A DNA stretch of 45,354 nt from UBA2108 sp963925495 (GTDB lineage Bacteria > Bacteroidota > Bacteroidia > Flavobacteriales_G > Salibacteraceae), in contig CAWUST010000017.1 of NCBI GenBank assembly GCA_963925495.1, positions 1 through 45,354 on the forward strand. The letters run 5' to 3'. The notes beneath the pieces were generated by a model that saw only the letters and a program-made list of their open reading frames with translations, ran no database searches and was not told where the DNA came from. This document shows, in pieces, positions 17,315 through 26,325 of the stretch (the first letter of the stretch is position 1; every line of letters starts with the position of its first letter). The position numbers and the translations under genes are program-made.

Positions 17315-18337
17315 ATGGGAATATTTGATTTATTTACGCAAGAAATTGCGATTGATTTAGGGACCGCAAACACACTTATTATCATGAATGATAAGGTGGT
17401 TGTTGATGAGCCGTCTATAGTTGCACAAGACAGAATATCGCAACGATTTATTGCCACAGGTAAAAAGGCCATGCAAATGCATGGAAAAACTCACGAAAAC
17501 ATTAAAACCATTCGCCCTTTGAAAGATGGTGTTATTGCAGATTTTTATGCTGCTGAGCACATGATCAAGAATATGATTAAAATGATTAATCCTGGGCGTA
17601 GGCTTTTTGCTCCACAATTAAAAATGGTTATTTGTATTCCATCTGGAATAACGGAAGTTGAAAAACGAGCAGTAAAAGATTCGGCAGAACACGCTGGAGC
17701 CAAAGAAGTCTTTCTTATTTATGAGCCCATGGCCGCTGCTATTGGAATTGGAATTGACGTAGAAGAGCCAATGGGAAATATGATTATTGACATTGGGGGG
17801 GGGACCTCGGAAATTGCGGTAATTGCTTTAGGCGGAATAGTTTGCGATAAATCTATTCGGGTTGCAGGTGATGAATTTACGGCTGATATTGAAGATTATT
17901 TAAGACGTCAACACAACATACTAATTGGAGAACGAACAGCGGAAAGAATTAAAATTGAAGTGGGAGCAGCTTTGCCCGATTTAGATGAACCACCAGAAGA
18001 TTACGCGGTTCATGGTCGAGATTTGATGACTGGGGTTCCTGTAGAAATTTATGTTTCTTATGTCGAAATAGCTCACGCATTAGACAAATCTATTTCTAAA
18101 ATAGAAGAAGCAATTTTATCGGCATTGGAGATGACGCCTCCAGAATTATCTGCTGATATTTTTAAAACAGGAATTTATTTGTGCGGAGGTGGCTCTATGT
18201 TACGTGGACTAGATAAAAGAATTGCAATGAAGACAAAATTACCTGTTCATGTAGCGGAAGATCCGCTTCGTGCGGTTGCCAGAGGAACTGGTATTGCCTT
18301 GAAGAATTCGGATTCGCTTAGTTTCTTAATGAAGTAA
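17315..18337 (+). CDS. mreB: Rod shape-determining protein MreB
   Basis: Actin-like cytoskeletal ATPase that forms membrane-bound filaments and guides lateral wall synthesis with MreC, MreD, RodA and PBP2. The N-terminal phosphate-binding loop is DLGTANTLI and the second phosphate loop is DIGGGTSEIAVIALGG; VAGDEFT and LCGGGSMLRGL complete the actin-fold signature. The length, 340, is normal. The N-terminus MGIFDLFTQEIAIDLGTANT contains a short amphipathic stretch that may touch the membrane. It follows purH by 24 bases and precedes mreC by 17 bases. Confidence 0.98.
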   Translation: MGIFDLFTQEIAIDLGTANTLIIMNDKVVVDEPSIVAQDRISQRFIATGKKAMQMHGKTHENIKTIRPLKDGVIADFYAAEHMIKNMIKMINPGRRLFAPQLKMVICIPSGITEVEKRAVKDSAEHAGAKEVFLIYEPMAAAIGIGIDVEEPMGNMIIDIGGGTSEIAVIALGGIVCDKSIRVAGDEFTADIEDYLRRQHNILIGERTAERIKIEVGAALPDLDEPPEDYAVHGRDLMTGVPVEIYVSYVEIAHALDKSISKIEEAILSALEMTPPELSADIFKTGIYLCGGGSMLRGLDKRIAMKTKLPVHVAEDPLRAVARGTGIALKNSDSLSFLMK

Positions 18338-18354
18338 AATTGGGGAAGTAAAAA

Positions 18355-19185
18355 GTGCGAAACCTCATTCAGCTTATTTGGAAGTACCATTTTGTTTTAC
18401 TTTTTTTAGTAGTAGAGTTAATTAGCTTTTTCATTCTTGTCCAAAACAACAGCTTTCATCGAGCCAATTTTTTGACTTCTGCAAATGAAATTAGCGGAAA
18501 TGCATTTAAAACCATTAATAATGTTAGTCAATACCTAAAACTTAAAAAAGTTAACCAGGCTTTAATAGAAGAAAACGTGAGGTTAAAGTCTGAAGCTCAG
18601 ACCTCTTTTTATTCTTTAACTCCGGATGTACGGTTTTTTAATGATTCCGCATATTTGACTCAGTACGAATACTTAGCCGCAAAAGCAATAAATAACACGA
18701 CCAACAAGCGGAGCAATTATCTTACTTTGAATCAGGGTAGTCGAAATGAATTGACTTCAGAAATGGGAGTGGTAAGCGATAAAGGGGTTATAGGAATTAT
18801 ACAAACGACCTCTGACAATTACTCCTTTGTAATTTCACTTTTGCATAAAGATGCTAAAATTAGCGCAAGGCTAAAATCAAACAATTATTTTGGAATTTTG
18901 ACCTGGGATGGACGTAACCCAAGTGTCGCACAATTGGATGATATTCCAGCACATGTAAAGATTAATGTTGGGGATAGTGTCATTACTCGTGGCTCTGGTA
19001 CAATATTCCCACCCAATATAATGGTAGGCACCATTAAAGGATTTAGCAAAATAGAAGGAACAGATTTTCAGGCTATTGAAATAAACCTTTCAGTTGATTT
19101 TAATAATGTTACTTATGTATATGTGGTTAGGAATAAACTGAAAATGGAACAACAGGAATTGGAAAAACCTAAAGAAGAAGATTAA
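18355..19185 (+). CDS. mreC: Rod shape-determining protein MreC
   Basis: Bitopic protein of the elongasome that binds and activates PBP2 from the periplasm. It starts with GTG, giving MRNLIQLIWKYHFVLLFLVV, with one membrane segment at about 12-29. A helical stretch (about 52-85, LKLKKVNQALIEENVRLKSE) forms the expected coiled coil, followed by the double beta-barrel region (NQGSRNELTSEMGVVSDKGV, GDSVITRGSGTIFPPNIMVG). At 276 residues it is typical. The mreD start overlaps the mreC stop by one base (TAATG), so translation is coupled. Confidence 0.95.
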   Translation: MRNLIQLIWKYHFVLLFLVVELISFFILVQNNSFHRANFLTSANEISGNAFKTINNVSQYLKLKKVNQALIEENVRLKSEAQTSFYSLTPDVRFFNDSAYLTQYEYLAAKAINNTTNKRSNYLTLNQGSRNELTSEMGVVSDKGVIGIIQTTSDNYSFVISLLHKDAKISARLKSNNYFGILTWDGRNPSVAQLDDIPAHVKINVGDSVITRGSGTIFPPNIMVGTIKGFSKIEGTDFQAIEINLSVDFNNVTYVYVVRNKLKMEQQELEKPKEED

Positions 19186-19700
19186 TGGAGGGTTATTTAG
19201 GTACAATATTTCGTTTTGTTTTTCTTGTGATATTGCAGGGGCTAGTTTTAAATAATGTTGACCTTTTCGGTTTTGTAAGTTCCTATCTTTATATTCTAGT
19301 GATTCTATTATTTCCTCTTGAGGCCAATAAATCAATGGTATTGTTTCTGAGTTTCTTACTAGGAATGAGCGTTGACATGTTCAGTCATACTTGGGGTATG
19401 CATACATCAGCTTCTGTTTTTGCTGCATTTATGCGACCAGGGCTCCTAACTGTTTTAGCACCAAGGGATGGTTATCCTTTAGGTACACGGCCAGATATGT
19501 CTCACATGGGAATTAACAGGTTTTTAGCGTATTCATTTCTACTTATTTTTTTCCACCACATCTTTCTGTTTTTTGTAGAGGCATTTCGGTTTTCAGAGTT
19601 TTTTTATACCCTTGGACGTTCTATAGCCAGCATGCTTTTCACATTCGCATTAGTTATAGTCTCTCAGTTTTTAACCTTTAGGGAAAAACGTGTTTTATGA
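19185..19700 (+). CDS. mreD: Rod shape-determining protein MreD
   Basis: Small integral membrane partner of MreC, 171 residues with about five hydrophobic segments. Sequence conservation in this family is weak; the call rests on position (mreC-MreD-mrdA), size, topology and the acidic/glycine motif FLLGMSVDMFSHTWGMHTSA, which resembles the conserved GxxxDxFs...G segment. It overlaps mreC by 1 base and mrdA by 4 bases (ATGA). Confidence 0.92.
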   Translation: MEGYLGTIFRFVFLVILQGLVLNNVDLFGFVSSYLYILVILLFPLEANKSMVLFLSFLLGMSVDMFSHTWGMHTSASVFAAFMRPGLLTVLAPRDGYPLGTRPDMSHMGINRFLAYSFLLIFFHHIFLFFVEAFRFSEFFYTLGRSIASMLFTFALVIVSQFLTFREKRVL

Positions 19701-21529
19701 ACCCGTTTGAAAACAGAAAGTTTGTCATTTTAAGTATTTTCCTGACGATAGTACTTGTTTTTTTAGGGAGACTTTTTTACATTCAAGTAATTGATGACTC
19801 ATATAAGTTATCGGCTAATAATCAAGCACTTATGCGCGTTATGCAATATCCCGTTAGGGGATTAATTTACGATAGAAAAGGCGAATTGTTGGTTTATAAT
19901 GAAGCAGCGTACGACTTAATGGTTGTACCCAAACGAGTAAAGAATTTAGACACTCTTTCGTTTTGTAAATTAATGGGAATTTCAGATTCGTCCTTTGCGA
20001 TTAAAATGTTCGGGGCTATAAAACATAGTCGGTACAAAGCCTCTGTTTTCGAAAAGCAAATCCCTGCAAATGAGTGGGCCAGCATAACTGAAAAACTGTA
20101 TAAATTCCCCGGGTTTTATGGCGCAAAACGAACCCTGAGAAAATATCCAGAATCTGTAGGAGCACATGTTTTAGGGTATATTTCGGAAGCAAGTCCAGGA
20201 GATTTAAAACGTGACATTTACTACAAAAAACGTGATTATGTAGGCAAACGAGGTTTAGAAAAAGAATATGAAAAAAGGCTTCGTGGAATTCGGGGAAATA
20301 AAGTGCTGTTGGTTGATGTACACAATCGTGTAAAAGGAAGTTATCAAAATGGAAAGTATGATATTTTACCTATTGCTGGCGAAAATTTGGTGTCAACTTT
20401 AGATCGTAATTTGCAAAAGTATGGGGAAAGGTTGATGGGTAATAAACGCGGAAGTATTGTTGCCATTGAGCCAAATACCGGAGAAATCTTAGCTATGGTA
20501 TCTGCTCCAAGCTACGATCCTAACTTACTGGTTGGAAGGCCACGTTCCCAAAATTACAAAATGTTATTGGCGAATGACACATTAAATCCACTTTTTAATC
20601 GAGCAATAGATGCCCAATACCGACCAGGTTCTATTTTTAAATTGGTGGAAGCGCTTATAGCTCTCGATGAAGGAGTAATTTCAACTGAAACAAGGTTTCT
20701 ATGCAACCGTGAAATAATTGGTTGTCACGGGGAGCACACTAACGATAATTTGATTCCGGCAATTCAACATTCATGCAATCCATATTTCTGGAATGTGTTT
20801 AAAAAATTAGTGCAACGAGGCCACCATTCTAGCATTTTTAAAGATGCAGCTTATGGACTAAACCTTTGGCAAGAGCGGGTTAAGTTGTTTGGTTTGGGCG
20901 TACAGTTACAAACAGATTTGCCAGGATTAAAAAAAGGAAACGTGCCGGATGTAAATTTTTACGATCGATGGTACGGAGCAAATCGTTGGGCATTTCCAAC
21001 TATATATTCGGTAAGTATAGGTGAAGGAGAAATGTTAGTTGTACCTATTCAAATGGCAAATTTAGCTGCTACAATTGCCAACAAGGGTTATTTCTATACA
21101 CCACATTTGGTAAAGTCTATTGGTTCTAATTCTGTAAAAAGAAAAGAATTTACAGTACGTCACGAAACAGAAGTAGATGCAAAACACTTTGACCCTGTAA
21201 TTGAAGCCATGTATAGGGTCGTAAATAAACAAGGAGGAACGGCAAGAAGAGCAAGAATAGATAGCATAGATGTATGTGGTAAAACTGGAACGGTCCAAAA
21301 TGATCCTTGGCCAGACCACTCTGTTTTTATAGCATTTGCTCCAAAAGAAAACCCGAAAATTGCAATTGCTGTTTATGTCGAGCATTCAGATTATGGCGGA
21401 ACTTGGGCTGCCCCGATTTCCAGCTTAATGATGGAACAGTATCTGACAGGTGAAGTAAAACGACCAAAAAAGGAACAACGAGTTTTTGATGCTGTTTTCT
21501 TAGATATTTATCATGGAAAGAAAAGGTAG
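19697..21529 (+). CDS. mrdA: Penicillin-binding protein 2 (elongasome transpeptidase)
   Basis: Class B PBP that cross-links peptidoglycan during side-wall growth. A single N-terminal membrane anchor lies at about 9-29 (VILSIFLTIVLVFLGRLFYI). The dimerisation/pedestal domain follows (RGLIYDRKGELLVYNEAAYD). The transpeptidase motifs are complete: SxxK at Ser312-Lys315 (RPGSIFK), SCN at 359-361 (a C variant of SxN) and KTGT at 529-532. The length, 610, is normal. A Cys/His-containing insert (CNREIIGCHGEH, about 335-346) precedes the SCN motif. Overlaps mreD by 4 bases and rodA by 17 bases. Confidence 0.97.
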   Translation: MNPFENRKFVILSIFLTIVLVFLGRLFYIQVIDDSYKLSANNQALMRVMQYPVRGLIYDRKGELLVYNEAAYDLMVVPKRVKNLDTLSFCKLMGISDSSFAIKMFGAIKHSRYKASVFEKQIPANEWASITEKLYKFPGFYGAKRTLRKYPESVGAHVLGYISEASPGDLKRDIYYKKRDYVGKRGLEKEYEKRLRGIRGNKVLLVDVHNRVKGSYQNGKYDILPIAGENLVSTLDRNLQKYGERLMGNKRGSIVAIEPNTGEILAMVSAPSYDPNLLVGRPRSQNYKMLLANDTLNPLFNRAIDAQYRPGSIFKLVEALIALDEGVISTETRFLCNREIIGCHGEHTNDNLIPAIQHSCNPYFWNVFKKLVQRGHHSSIFKDAAYGLNLWQERVKLFGLGVQLQTDLPGLKKGNVPDVNFYDRWYGANRWAFPTIYSVSIGEGEMLVVPIQMANLAATIANKGYFYTPHLVKSIGSNSVKRKEFTVRHETEVDAKHFDPVIEAMYRVVNKQGGTARRARIDSIDVCGKTGTVQNDPWPDHSVFIAFAPKENPKIAIAVYVEHSDYGGTWAAPISSLMMEQYLTGEVKRPKKEQRVFDAVFLDIYHGKKR

Positions 21530-22817
21530 TCGTTGGTTAGATATCGATTGGGTGCTTATTGCACTCTACAGCGTTCTTATCTTTATGGGTTGGATCAATA
21601 TTTATGCGGCTACGTTTAACGAAAACTATCAATCCATTTTCGATATGAGTCAGTCTTATGGCAAACAAATGATGTGGATTTGCACATCTTATTTTTTAGC
21701 CTGGGTGATTTTAATGTTAGATCCACGATTTTTTAGTCGTTTGGCTTACTTGATTTATGGAGTTTGTATCGCCTTGCTTATTGGAGTCCTGATTTTTGGA
21801 ACAGAAATTAAAGGAGCCAAATCGTGGTACACATTCGGCGGGTTTTCATTTCAGCCATCTGAATTGGCCAAGTTCGGAACAGCGTTAGCATTAACATTTT
21901 ACCTAACTAATCTCAATAAAAAATTCTCTGGTTTTTTCACCAGAATAAAAGCATTAACCATACTACTTATTCCAGCTGGGTTAATCCTTTTGCAGCCAGA
22001 TACAGGTTCAGTTTTGGTTTATGCTAGCTTTATATTTGTAATGTATCGCGAAGGACTTTCGGGTAATTTTTTGCTGTTGGGATTAGGTGCCATTGCAATT
22101 TTTATTTTGGCATTATTACTAAATACAACCACAATAGAATTACCCTTTGATATAATATTACCAGGACAAACCATGATGGTCGTGGTAATTGGCCTAATAT
22201 TTTTGGTTTTATATTCTCTGTTCAAAAAGATAAAGAAAGTAAAATGGGTGCTATTGGCTTCATTTTTAATGGTTTCTGGGTACATTTTTGCCGTAAACTA
22301 TTCATTTAATAACATCCTTCAAAAACATCAAAGAGCAAGAATAAATGAACTTTTAGGAATAGAATCGGATCCAACCGGAGCTGGATACAATGTGCATCAA
22401 TCTATGATCGCAATTGGCTCTGGTGGAGGTTTTGGCAAAGGATTTTTGCAAGGAACGCAAACCAAATATGATTTTGTGCCAGAGCAAAGCACCGATTTTA
22501 TATTTTGTACCGTAGGTGAAGAGTGGGGGTTTATTGGAACATTTGTCGTTATTGCCCTTTTTCTGTTTTTACTTTTTCGATTAATTATTTTAGCAGAAAG
22601 GCAGCGGTCCAAGTTTTCTAGAATTTATGGGTATTGTGTGGCATCCATATTCTTTTTTCACCTTGCTATTAATGTTGGAATGACCATCGGTTTAGCCCCA
22701 GTAATTGGAATTCCACTTCCCTTCTTTTCTTACGGAGGGTCGAGCTTATGGTCGTTTACAATTTTGCTTTTTACCTTTATTAAAATGGATGCAGAACGAA
22801 TGCATGCACTAAGGTAG
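21513..22817 (+). CDS. rodA: SEDS peptidoglycan glycosyltransferase RodA
   Basis: Polytopic enzyme that polymerises lipid II glycan strands together with PBP2. 434 residues with about ten membrane segments. SEDS landmarks: GAKSWYTFGGFSFQPSELAK near residue 105, GAGYNVHQSMIAIGSGGGFG and FVPEQSTDFIF in the central loop, and PFFSYGGSSLW near the C-terminus. The first 17 bases overlap mrdA. It ends 10 bases before the convergent nfuA stop. Confidence 0.97.
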   Translation: MERKGSRWLDIDWVLIALYSVLIFMGWINIYAATFNENYQSIFDMSQSYGKQMMWICTSYFLAWVILMLDPRFFSRLAYLIYGVCIALLIGVLIFGTEIKGAKSWYTFGGFSFQPSELAKFGTALALTFYLTNLNKKFSGFFTRIKALTILLIPAGLILLQPDTGSVLVYASFIFVMYREGLSGNFLLLGLGAIAIFILALLLNTTTIELPFDIILPGQTMMVVVIGLIFLVLYSLFKKIKKVKWVLLASFLMVSGYIFAVNYSFNNILQKHQRARINELLGIESDPTGAGYNVHQSMIAIGSGGGFGKGFLQGTQTKYDFVPEQSTDFIFCTVGEEWGFIGTFVVIALFLFLLFRLIILAERQRSKFSRIYGYCVASIFFFHLAINVGMTIGLAPVIGIPLPFFSYGGSSLWSFTILLFTFIKMDAERMHALR

Positions 22818-22818
22818 A

Positions 22819-22837
22819 AGAAGAAATTTATTCTTCT
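22819..22837. terminator. Hairpin between convergent rodA and nfuA
   Basis: AGAAGAA (22819-22825), loop ATTTA, TTCTTCT (22831-22837): a perfect 7-base stem right after the rodA stop, extending into the 3' end of nfuA. There is no clear T run on either strand, so it may be a weak bidirectional terminator or an RNA 3'-end stabiliser. Confidence 0.35.
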
Positions 22838-23460
22838 AAAGCAACAATTTCTTTCACTTCTGGCATCATTTGATCAAACAAACCTTGAATACCGTTTTTT
22901 AAAGTTTGAGAGGAAGATGGACACCCCGAACAAGCACCTTTTAAAACCACGGTAAGTTTTCCTGGTTCGTATTTGCTGAAATGAATTGCTCCACCATCAT
23001 TTTCCACAGCAGGGCGAACATATTCTTCCAAAATTTCAACAATTCGCAGTTCTACTTCCGATGCAGGCTGAACGTGCGTAATAGTCGCCCTTTCTATTTT
23101 GGAAGTCTCATTTGTAGAAGAATCGGTTTCCGAAAATTCTGCCTCTTCCGTAAAAATTGGGTGTCCAGTCAACAAATAATTGCTAATATACTCCCGGATT
23201 TCGCCAAATACATCTTGCCAGTCTATGCTATTATTTTTAGTGATTGTTATAAAATTGCTAGATATAAAAACCTCTGTAACAAATGGAAATGAAAACAAAC
23301 GAGCAGCAAGAGGAGCGTTTTCAGTATCTTCTATTTTAGTGTATTCTACTGTTTTACCATTTTCTATTAAAAGAATATCGGCTACAAATTTCATTGTTGC
23401 CGGGTTTGGTGTCATTTCAGCATATATACTTACAGGAACTTGTTTTTTTTCTTTTTGCAT
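22828..23460 (-). CDS. nfuA: NifU-like iron-sulfur carrier with Nfu N-terminal domain
   Basis: Scaffold/carrier that hands 4Fe-4S clusters to target enzymes. The N-terminal Nfu_N/scaffold domain is visible (SIYAEMTPNPATMKFVADIL, ARLFSFPFVTEVFISSNFIT) and the C-terminal NifU domain holds the cluster-binding CxxC in VVLKGACSGCPSSSQTLKNG. I start at ATG 23460 (MQKEKKQVPVSIYAEMTPNP, 210 residues). An in-frame TTG at 23478 is rejected because it forms the end of a TAAATTTG -7 promoter box. The domain order (Nfu_N then NifU-C) is that of eukaryotic Nfu1 and alpha-proteobacterial/Bacteroidetes Nfu, rather than E. coli NfuA, so the symbol is approximate. Confidence 0.9.
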   Translation of the reverse strand: MQKEKKQVPVSIYAEMTPNPATMKFVADILLIENGKTVEYTKIEDTENAPLAARLFSFPFVTEVFISSNFITITKNNSIDWQDVFGEIREYISNYLLTGHPIFTEEAEFSETDSSTNETSKIERATITHVQPASEVELRIVEILEEYVRPAVENDGGAIHFSKYEPGKLTVVLKGACSGCPSSSQTLKNGIQGLFDQMMPEVKEIVALEE

Positions 23461-23475
23461 TTCGGTAATTTTATG

Positions 23476-23483
23476 CAAATTTA
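23476..23483 (-). promoter_or_regulatory. -7 promoter box of nfuA
   Basis: On the minus strand TAAATTTG exactly matches TAnnTTTG, 15 bases before the chosen ATG. It decides the start, as the alternative TTG codon lies inside it. Confidence 0.5.
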
Positions 23484-23547
23484 CAATGTTGTGGCCTTCT
23501 AACGGAATTTGTTGAAGGAATCTTACCTTCGCATATTAAGTAGTTAC

Positions 23548-23901
23548 ATGAACGTTGAAGAATTTCGAAATCATTGCCTTTCTAAGAAGGGGGTTACCGA
23601 AGAATTTCCATTCGATAATCAAACTTTGGTTTTTAAAGTAATGGGCAAAATGTTTGCGCTCTGTAATATCGATAATTTTAAAACTTTCAATTTAAAGTGT
23701 GATCCAGAAAAAAGCAACGAATTAAGAGAATTGTATTCTGGAATTATTCCCGGATGGCACATGAATAAAAAACATTGGAATACAGTAGATCCTGAATCCG
23801 ATGTGCCAGATAACCTTCAATTTGAATTGATGAATCATTCCCATGAATTAGTAGTAACTGGCCTTACCAAAAAATTAAAAGAAGAATTAAAACAACTCTA
23901 A
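23548..23901 (+). CDS. MmcQ/YjbR-family protein
   Basis: 117 residues, soluble. MNVEEFRNHCLSKKGVTEEF, then PFDNQTLVFKVMGKMFALCN, then PGWHMNKKHWNTV are the conserved landmarks of the YjbR/CyaY-fold family (sometimes annotated as DNA-binding, without firm function). The start is ATG 23548; an in-frame TTG at 23509 is too early, since the protein family begins with the MxxEEFR helix. First gene of a run of four plus-strand genes: its stop shares one base with the next ATG (TAATG). Confidence 0.85.
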   Translation: MNVEEFRNHCLSKKGVTEEFPFDNQTLVFKVMGKMFALCNIDNFKTFNLKCDPEKSNELRELYSGIIPGWHMNKKHWNTVDPESDVPDNLQFELMNHSHELVVTGLTKKLKEELKQL

Positions 23902-24491
23902 TGTTTCGAAAAACACTTTACTTTTTTCTGCAAGGTTTGCTATTTACCGTTCCCATTGCAATTACACTTTATGTTATAATTGCTTTATTGGCTTCAGTAG
24001 ATCAACTCCTACCCAAGATTTTACCTTTTGAAGTTGATATTCCGGGATTTGGAATTATTGTATTATTTGGAATCATTACCTTTATTGGAATACTGGGAAA
24101 TACTGTTGTTGCAAAGCCTATCAATAGATGGTTTAATAGGCTGTTAGAAAAGGCTCCGCTGATCAAAACTATATATACAGCATTGGTAGACCTTACAGAA
24201 GTAATTGTTGGCGGTAAAAAGAAAAAGTACACTCGACCTGTTTTAGTAAAACTCAGCGACGTGGTTGAAAAACCTGGTTTTATAACTAAAGAAGATCTTT
24301 CTAGCTGGGGAATAAGCAAAGACAAAGTAATGGTGTATTTACCCCATAGTTATGGGTTTACAGGAAACGTATTCATTATTCCTAGAGCTAATGTCACACC
24401 AATTGATATAAAAGCAGCGGAGATGATGAAAACTGTATTAAGCGGAGGCGTTGCAGATAGTCATTCGAATGAAAAAGATTTAAGTATTTGA
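23901..24491 (+). CDS. DUF502 family membrane protein
   Basis: 196 residues. Two membrane segments (about 7-30 and 48-68) precede a conserved soluble half: INRWFNRLLEKAPLIKTIYT followed by ALVDLTEVIVG, and MVYLPHSYGFTGNVFIIPRA. These match the DUF502 family, whose function is not known; it is widespread in Gram-negative bacteria. It overlaps the YjbR gene by 1 base and the EamA gene by 4 bases, so translation is probably coupled across the run. Confidence 0.88.
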   Translation: MFRKTLYFFLQGLLFTVPIAITLYVIIALLASVDQLLPKILPFEVDIPGFGIIVLFGIITFIGILGNTVVAKPINRWFNRLLEKAPLIKTIYTALVDLTEVIVGGKKKKYTRPVLVKLSDVVEKPGFITKEDLSSWGISKDKVMVYLPHSYGFTGNVFIIPRANVTPIDIKAAEMMKTVLSGGVADSHSNEKDLSI

Positions 24492-25387
24492 GTTTTTTTG
24501 AAAGATACCGGCATCAGATTACTCTTCACATTATAATTTTAATTTGGGGGTTTACCGGCATTTTAGGAAAGGTAATTACTATTCCTTATTATTCAATAGT
24601 AATTTACCGCATGGGCATTGCTTTTCTTGCTTTGCTGATATATCTATTAATAACTAAAAAGCCATTTGAAAAATCCCTTAAAAAAATCGCACTATTTATT
24701 TTAGTGGGTATATTGGTTGGTGCTCATTGGGCTACTTTTTTTCAAGCAATCAAAGTCTCAAACGTTTCTGTGACTTTAACAACCCTAGCTTCTACATCTT
24801 TTTTTGTGGCATTTTTAGAACCGCTATTTTTTAAACGCAAAATTATCTGGTACGAAGTGTTTTTTGGACTTTTGGTTGTTTTAGGTCTTTATCTTATTTT
24901 CAGCTTTGAAACTCAATACCAACTTGGAATTATTTTAGCTCTTTTTTCAGCGCTAACGGCTGCTATTTTCAGTGTTATTAATGGAAGGCTTGTAATAAAA
25001 TCGTCGGCCGGCCAAATTACAATGTATGAAATGTTTGGTGGTGTTTTGGGTATTTCTATTTACACGTTCTTTTTTGAAACCATTGAGATTGGCGCATTTT
25101 CACCAACCGATTTGGATGTTTTTTACTTGCTTATTTTGGGCATAATTTGTACAGCAGTTGCTTTTGTTGTTTCTGTTCAGGTTATGAAATATTTGTCGCC
25201 ATTTACAGTGAGTATTTCGATAAACATGGAACCAATTTATGCTATTATTTTGGCTTTGATTTTCTTTGGAGAAAGCGAAAAAATGACTACTGGTTTTTAT
25301 TTTGGCGCTGCTTTAATTTTAAGCACTGTAATTGGAAATGGGCTACTTAAAAGCTACTTCAAAAAACAAATTAATATTAAAGCATGA
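24488..25387 (+). CDS. EamA/DMT-family transporter, TTG start
   Basis: 299 residues with ten hydrophobic segments in two EamA repeats (HIIILIWGFTGILGKVI at the start of the first; second half from about residue 150, ALFSALTAAIFSVINGRLV). It would export or import a small metabolite; the substrate cannot be told. The start must be TTG 24488: an in-frame TGA lies six codons upstream (24470-24472), and the next ATG would cut away the first membrane segments. The TTGA overlap with the DUF502 stop mimics the usual ATGA coupling. Overlaps the dehydrogenase gene downstream by 4 bases. Confidence 0.9.
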   Translation: MSFFERYRHQITLHIIILIWGFTGILGKVITIPYYSIVIYRMGIAFLALLIYLLITKKPFEKSLKKIALFILVGILVGAHWATFFQAIKVSNVSVTLTTLASTSFFVAFLEPLFFKRKIIWYEVFFGLLVVLGLYLIFSFETQYQLGIILALFSALTAAIFSVINGRLVIKSSAGQITMYEMFGGVLGISIYTFFFETIEIGAFSPTDLDVFYLLILGIICTAVAFVVSVQVMKYLSPFTVSISINMEPIYAIILALIFFGESEKMTTGFYFGAALILSTVIGNGLLKSYFKKQINIKA

Positions 25388-26325
25388 AAGGAAAAATTCT
25401 TTTTATTGATTCCGTTCACCCAATTCTTAGAGAAGAATTGGAAAGTGATGGATGGAAATGCGATTGGCATACAACCAAAACCAGGGAGGAAATAACAAAG
25501 GAAATTGGAAATTATGAAGGTATTGTAATTCGTTCTAAATTTACGTTGAACCGCCAAATGATTGATCGATCAACGAAGTTAAAATTTATTGCAAGATCGG
25601 GCGCAGGCTTGGAGAATATTGATGTAGAATATGCGAAAAGCAAAGGTATTGTTGTATTTAATTCGCCAGAAGGAAATCGGGATGCGGTTGGAGAACAAGC
25701 AGTTGGAATGTTGCTCAGTTTGTTTCAAAAACTAAATAAAGCCAACAAAGAAGTTAGAAGTGGAATATGGGATAGAGAAGGAAATAGAGGAATTGAACTT
25801 AAAGGAAAAACAGTAGGAATTATTGGTTTTGGAAATATGGGAAAGGCCTTTGCTCAACGTTTGCAAGGTTTTGAATGCGAGGTGATTGCTTACGACAAAC
25901 ACAAAACTAATTTTGGAAATTCTTACGTAAACGAAGTGAGCTTAGAGGCACTTCAAGAAAAGGCGGATGTGATTTCTTTCCATGTTCCTTTAACTGACGA
26001 AACTCAATACTATTTTAATTCTGAGTTTATATCAAAATGTAAAAAGCCTATTTATGTAATCAACACAGCACGAGGAAAAGTCGTTAATTCTGAAGCTTTG
26101 GCTGAAGGCTTGAAATCTGCTGAAATTTTGGGAGCTTGTTTGGATGTGTTAGAATACGAAAACTCGTCTTTTGAAACCGGTTTTTTGGAGAATAGACCTG
26201 CAGCACTGCAGTATTTATTAGATTCTGATAAAACTATTTTGTCGCCCCATTTAGCTGGCTGGACTGAGGAAAGTTACTTGAAATTGAGTTTGTTTTTGTT
26301 AGAGAAAATAAGAAGGGGTTTTTAG
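25384..26325 (+). CDS. D-2-hydroxyacid dehydrogenase (phosphoglycerate dehydrogenase-like)
   Basis: 313 residues. NAD-binding motif GIIGFGNMGKAFAQRL (GxGxxG); catalytic Arg in NTARGKVV, Glu in LDVLEYE and His in LSPHLAGWTEES follow the D-isomer-specific 2-hydroxyacid dehydrogenase pattern. IARSGAGLENIDVEYAKSKG resembles SerA-type enzymes, but there is no C-terminal ACT domain, and serC is not adjacent, so 3-phosphoglycerate is only a possible substrate. Last gene of the overlapping run. It could act on the compound moved by the upstream transporter, but that is inference. Confidence 0.88.
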   Translation: MKGKILFIDSVHPILREELESDGWKCDWHTTKTREEITKEIGNYEGIVIRSKFTLNRQMIDRSTKLKFIARSGAGLENIDVEYAKSKGIVVFNSPEGNRDAVGEQAVGMLLSLFQKLNKANKEVRSGIWDREGNRGIELKGKTVGIIGFGNMGKAFAQRLQGFECEVIAYDKHKTNFGNSYVNEVSLEALQEKADVISFHVPLTDETQYYFNSEFISKCKKPIYVINTARGKVVNSEALAEGLKSAEILGACLDVLEYENSSFETGFLENRPAALQYLLDSDKTILSPHLAGWTEESYLKLSLFLLEKIRRGF

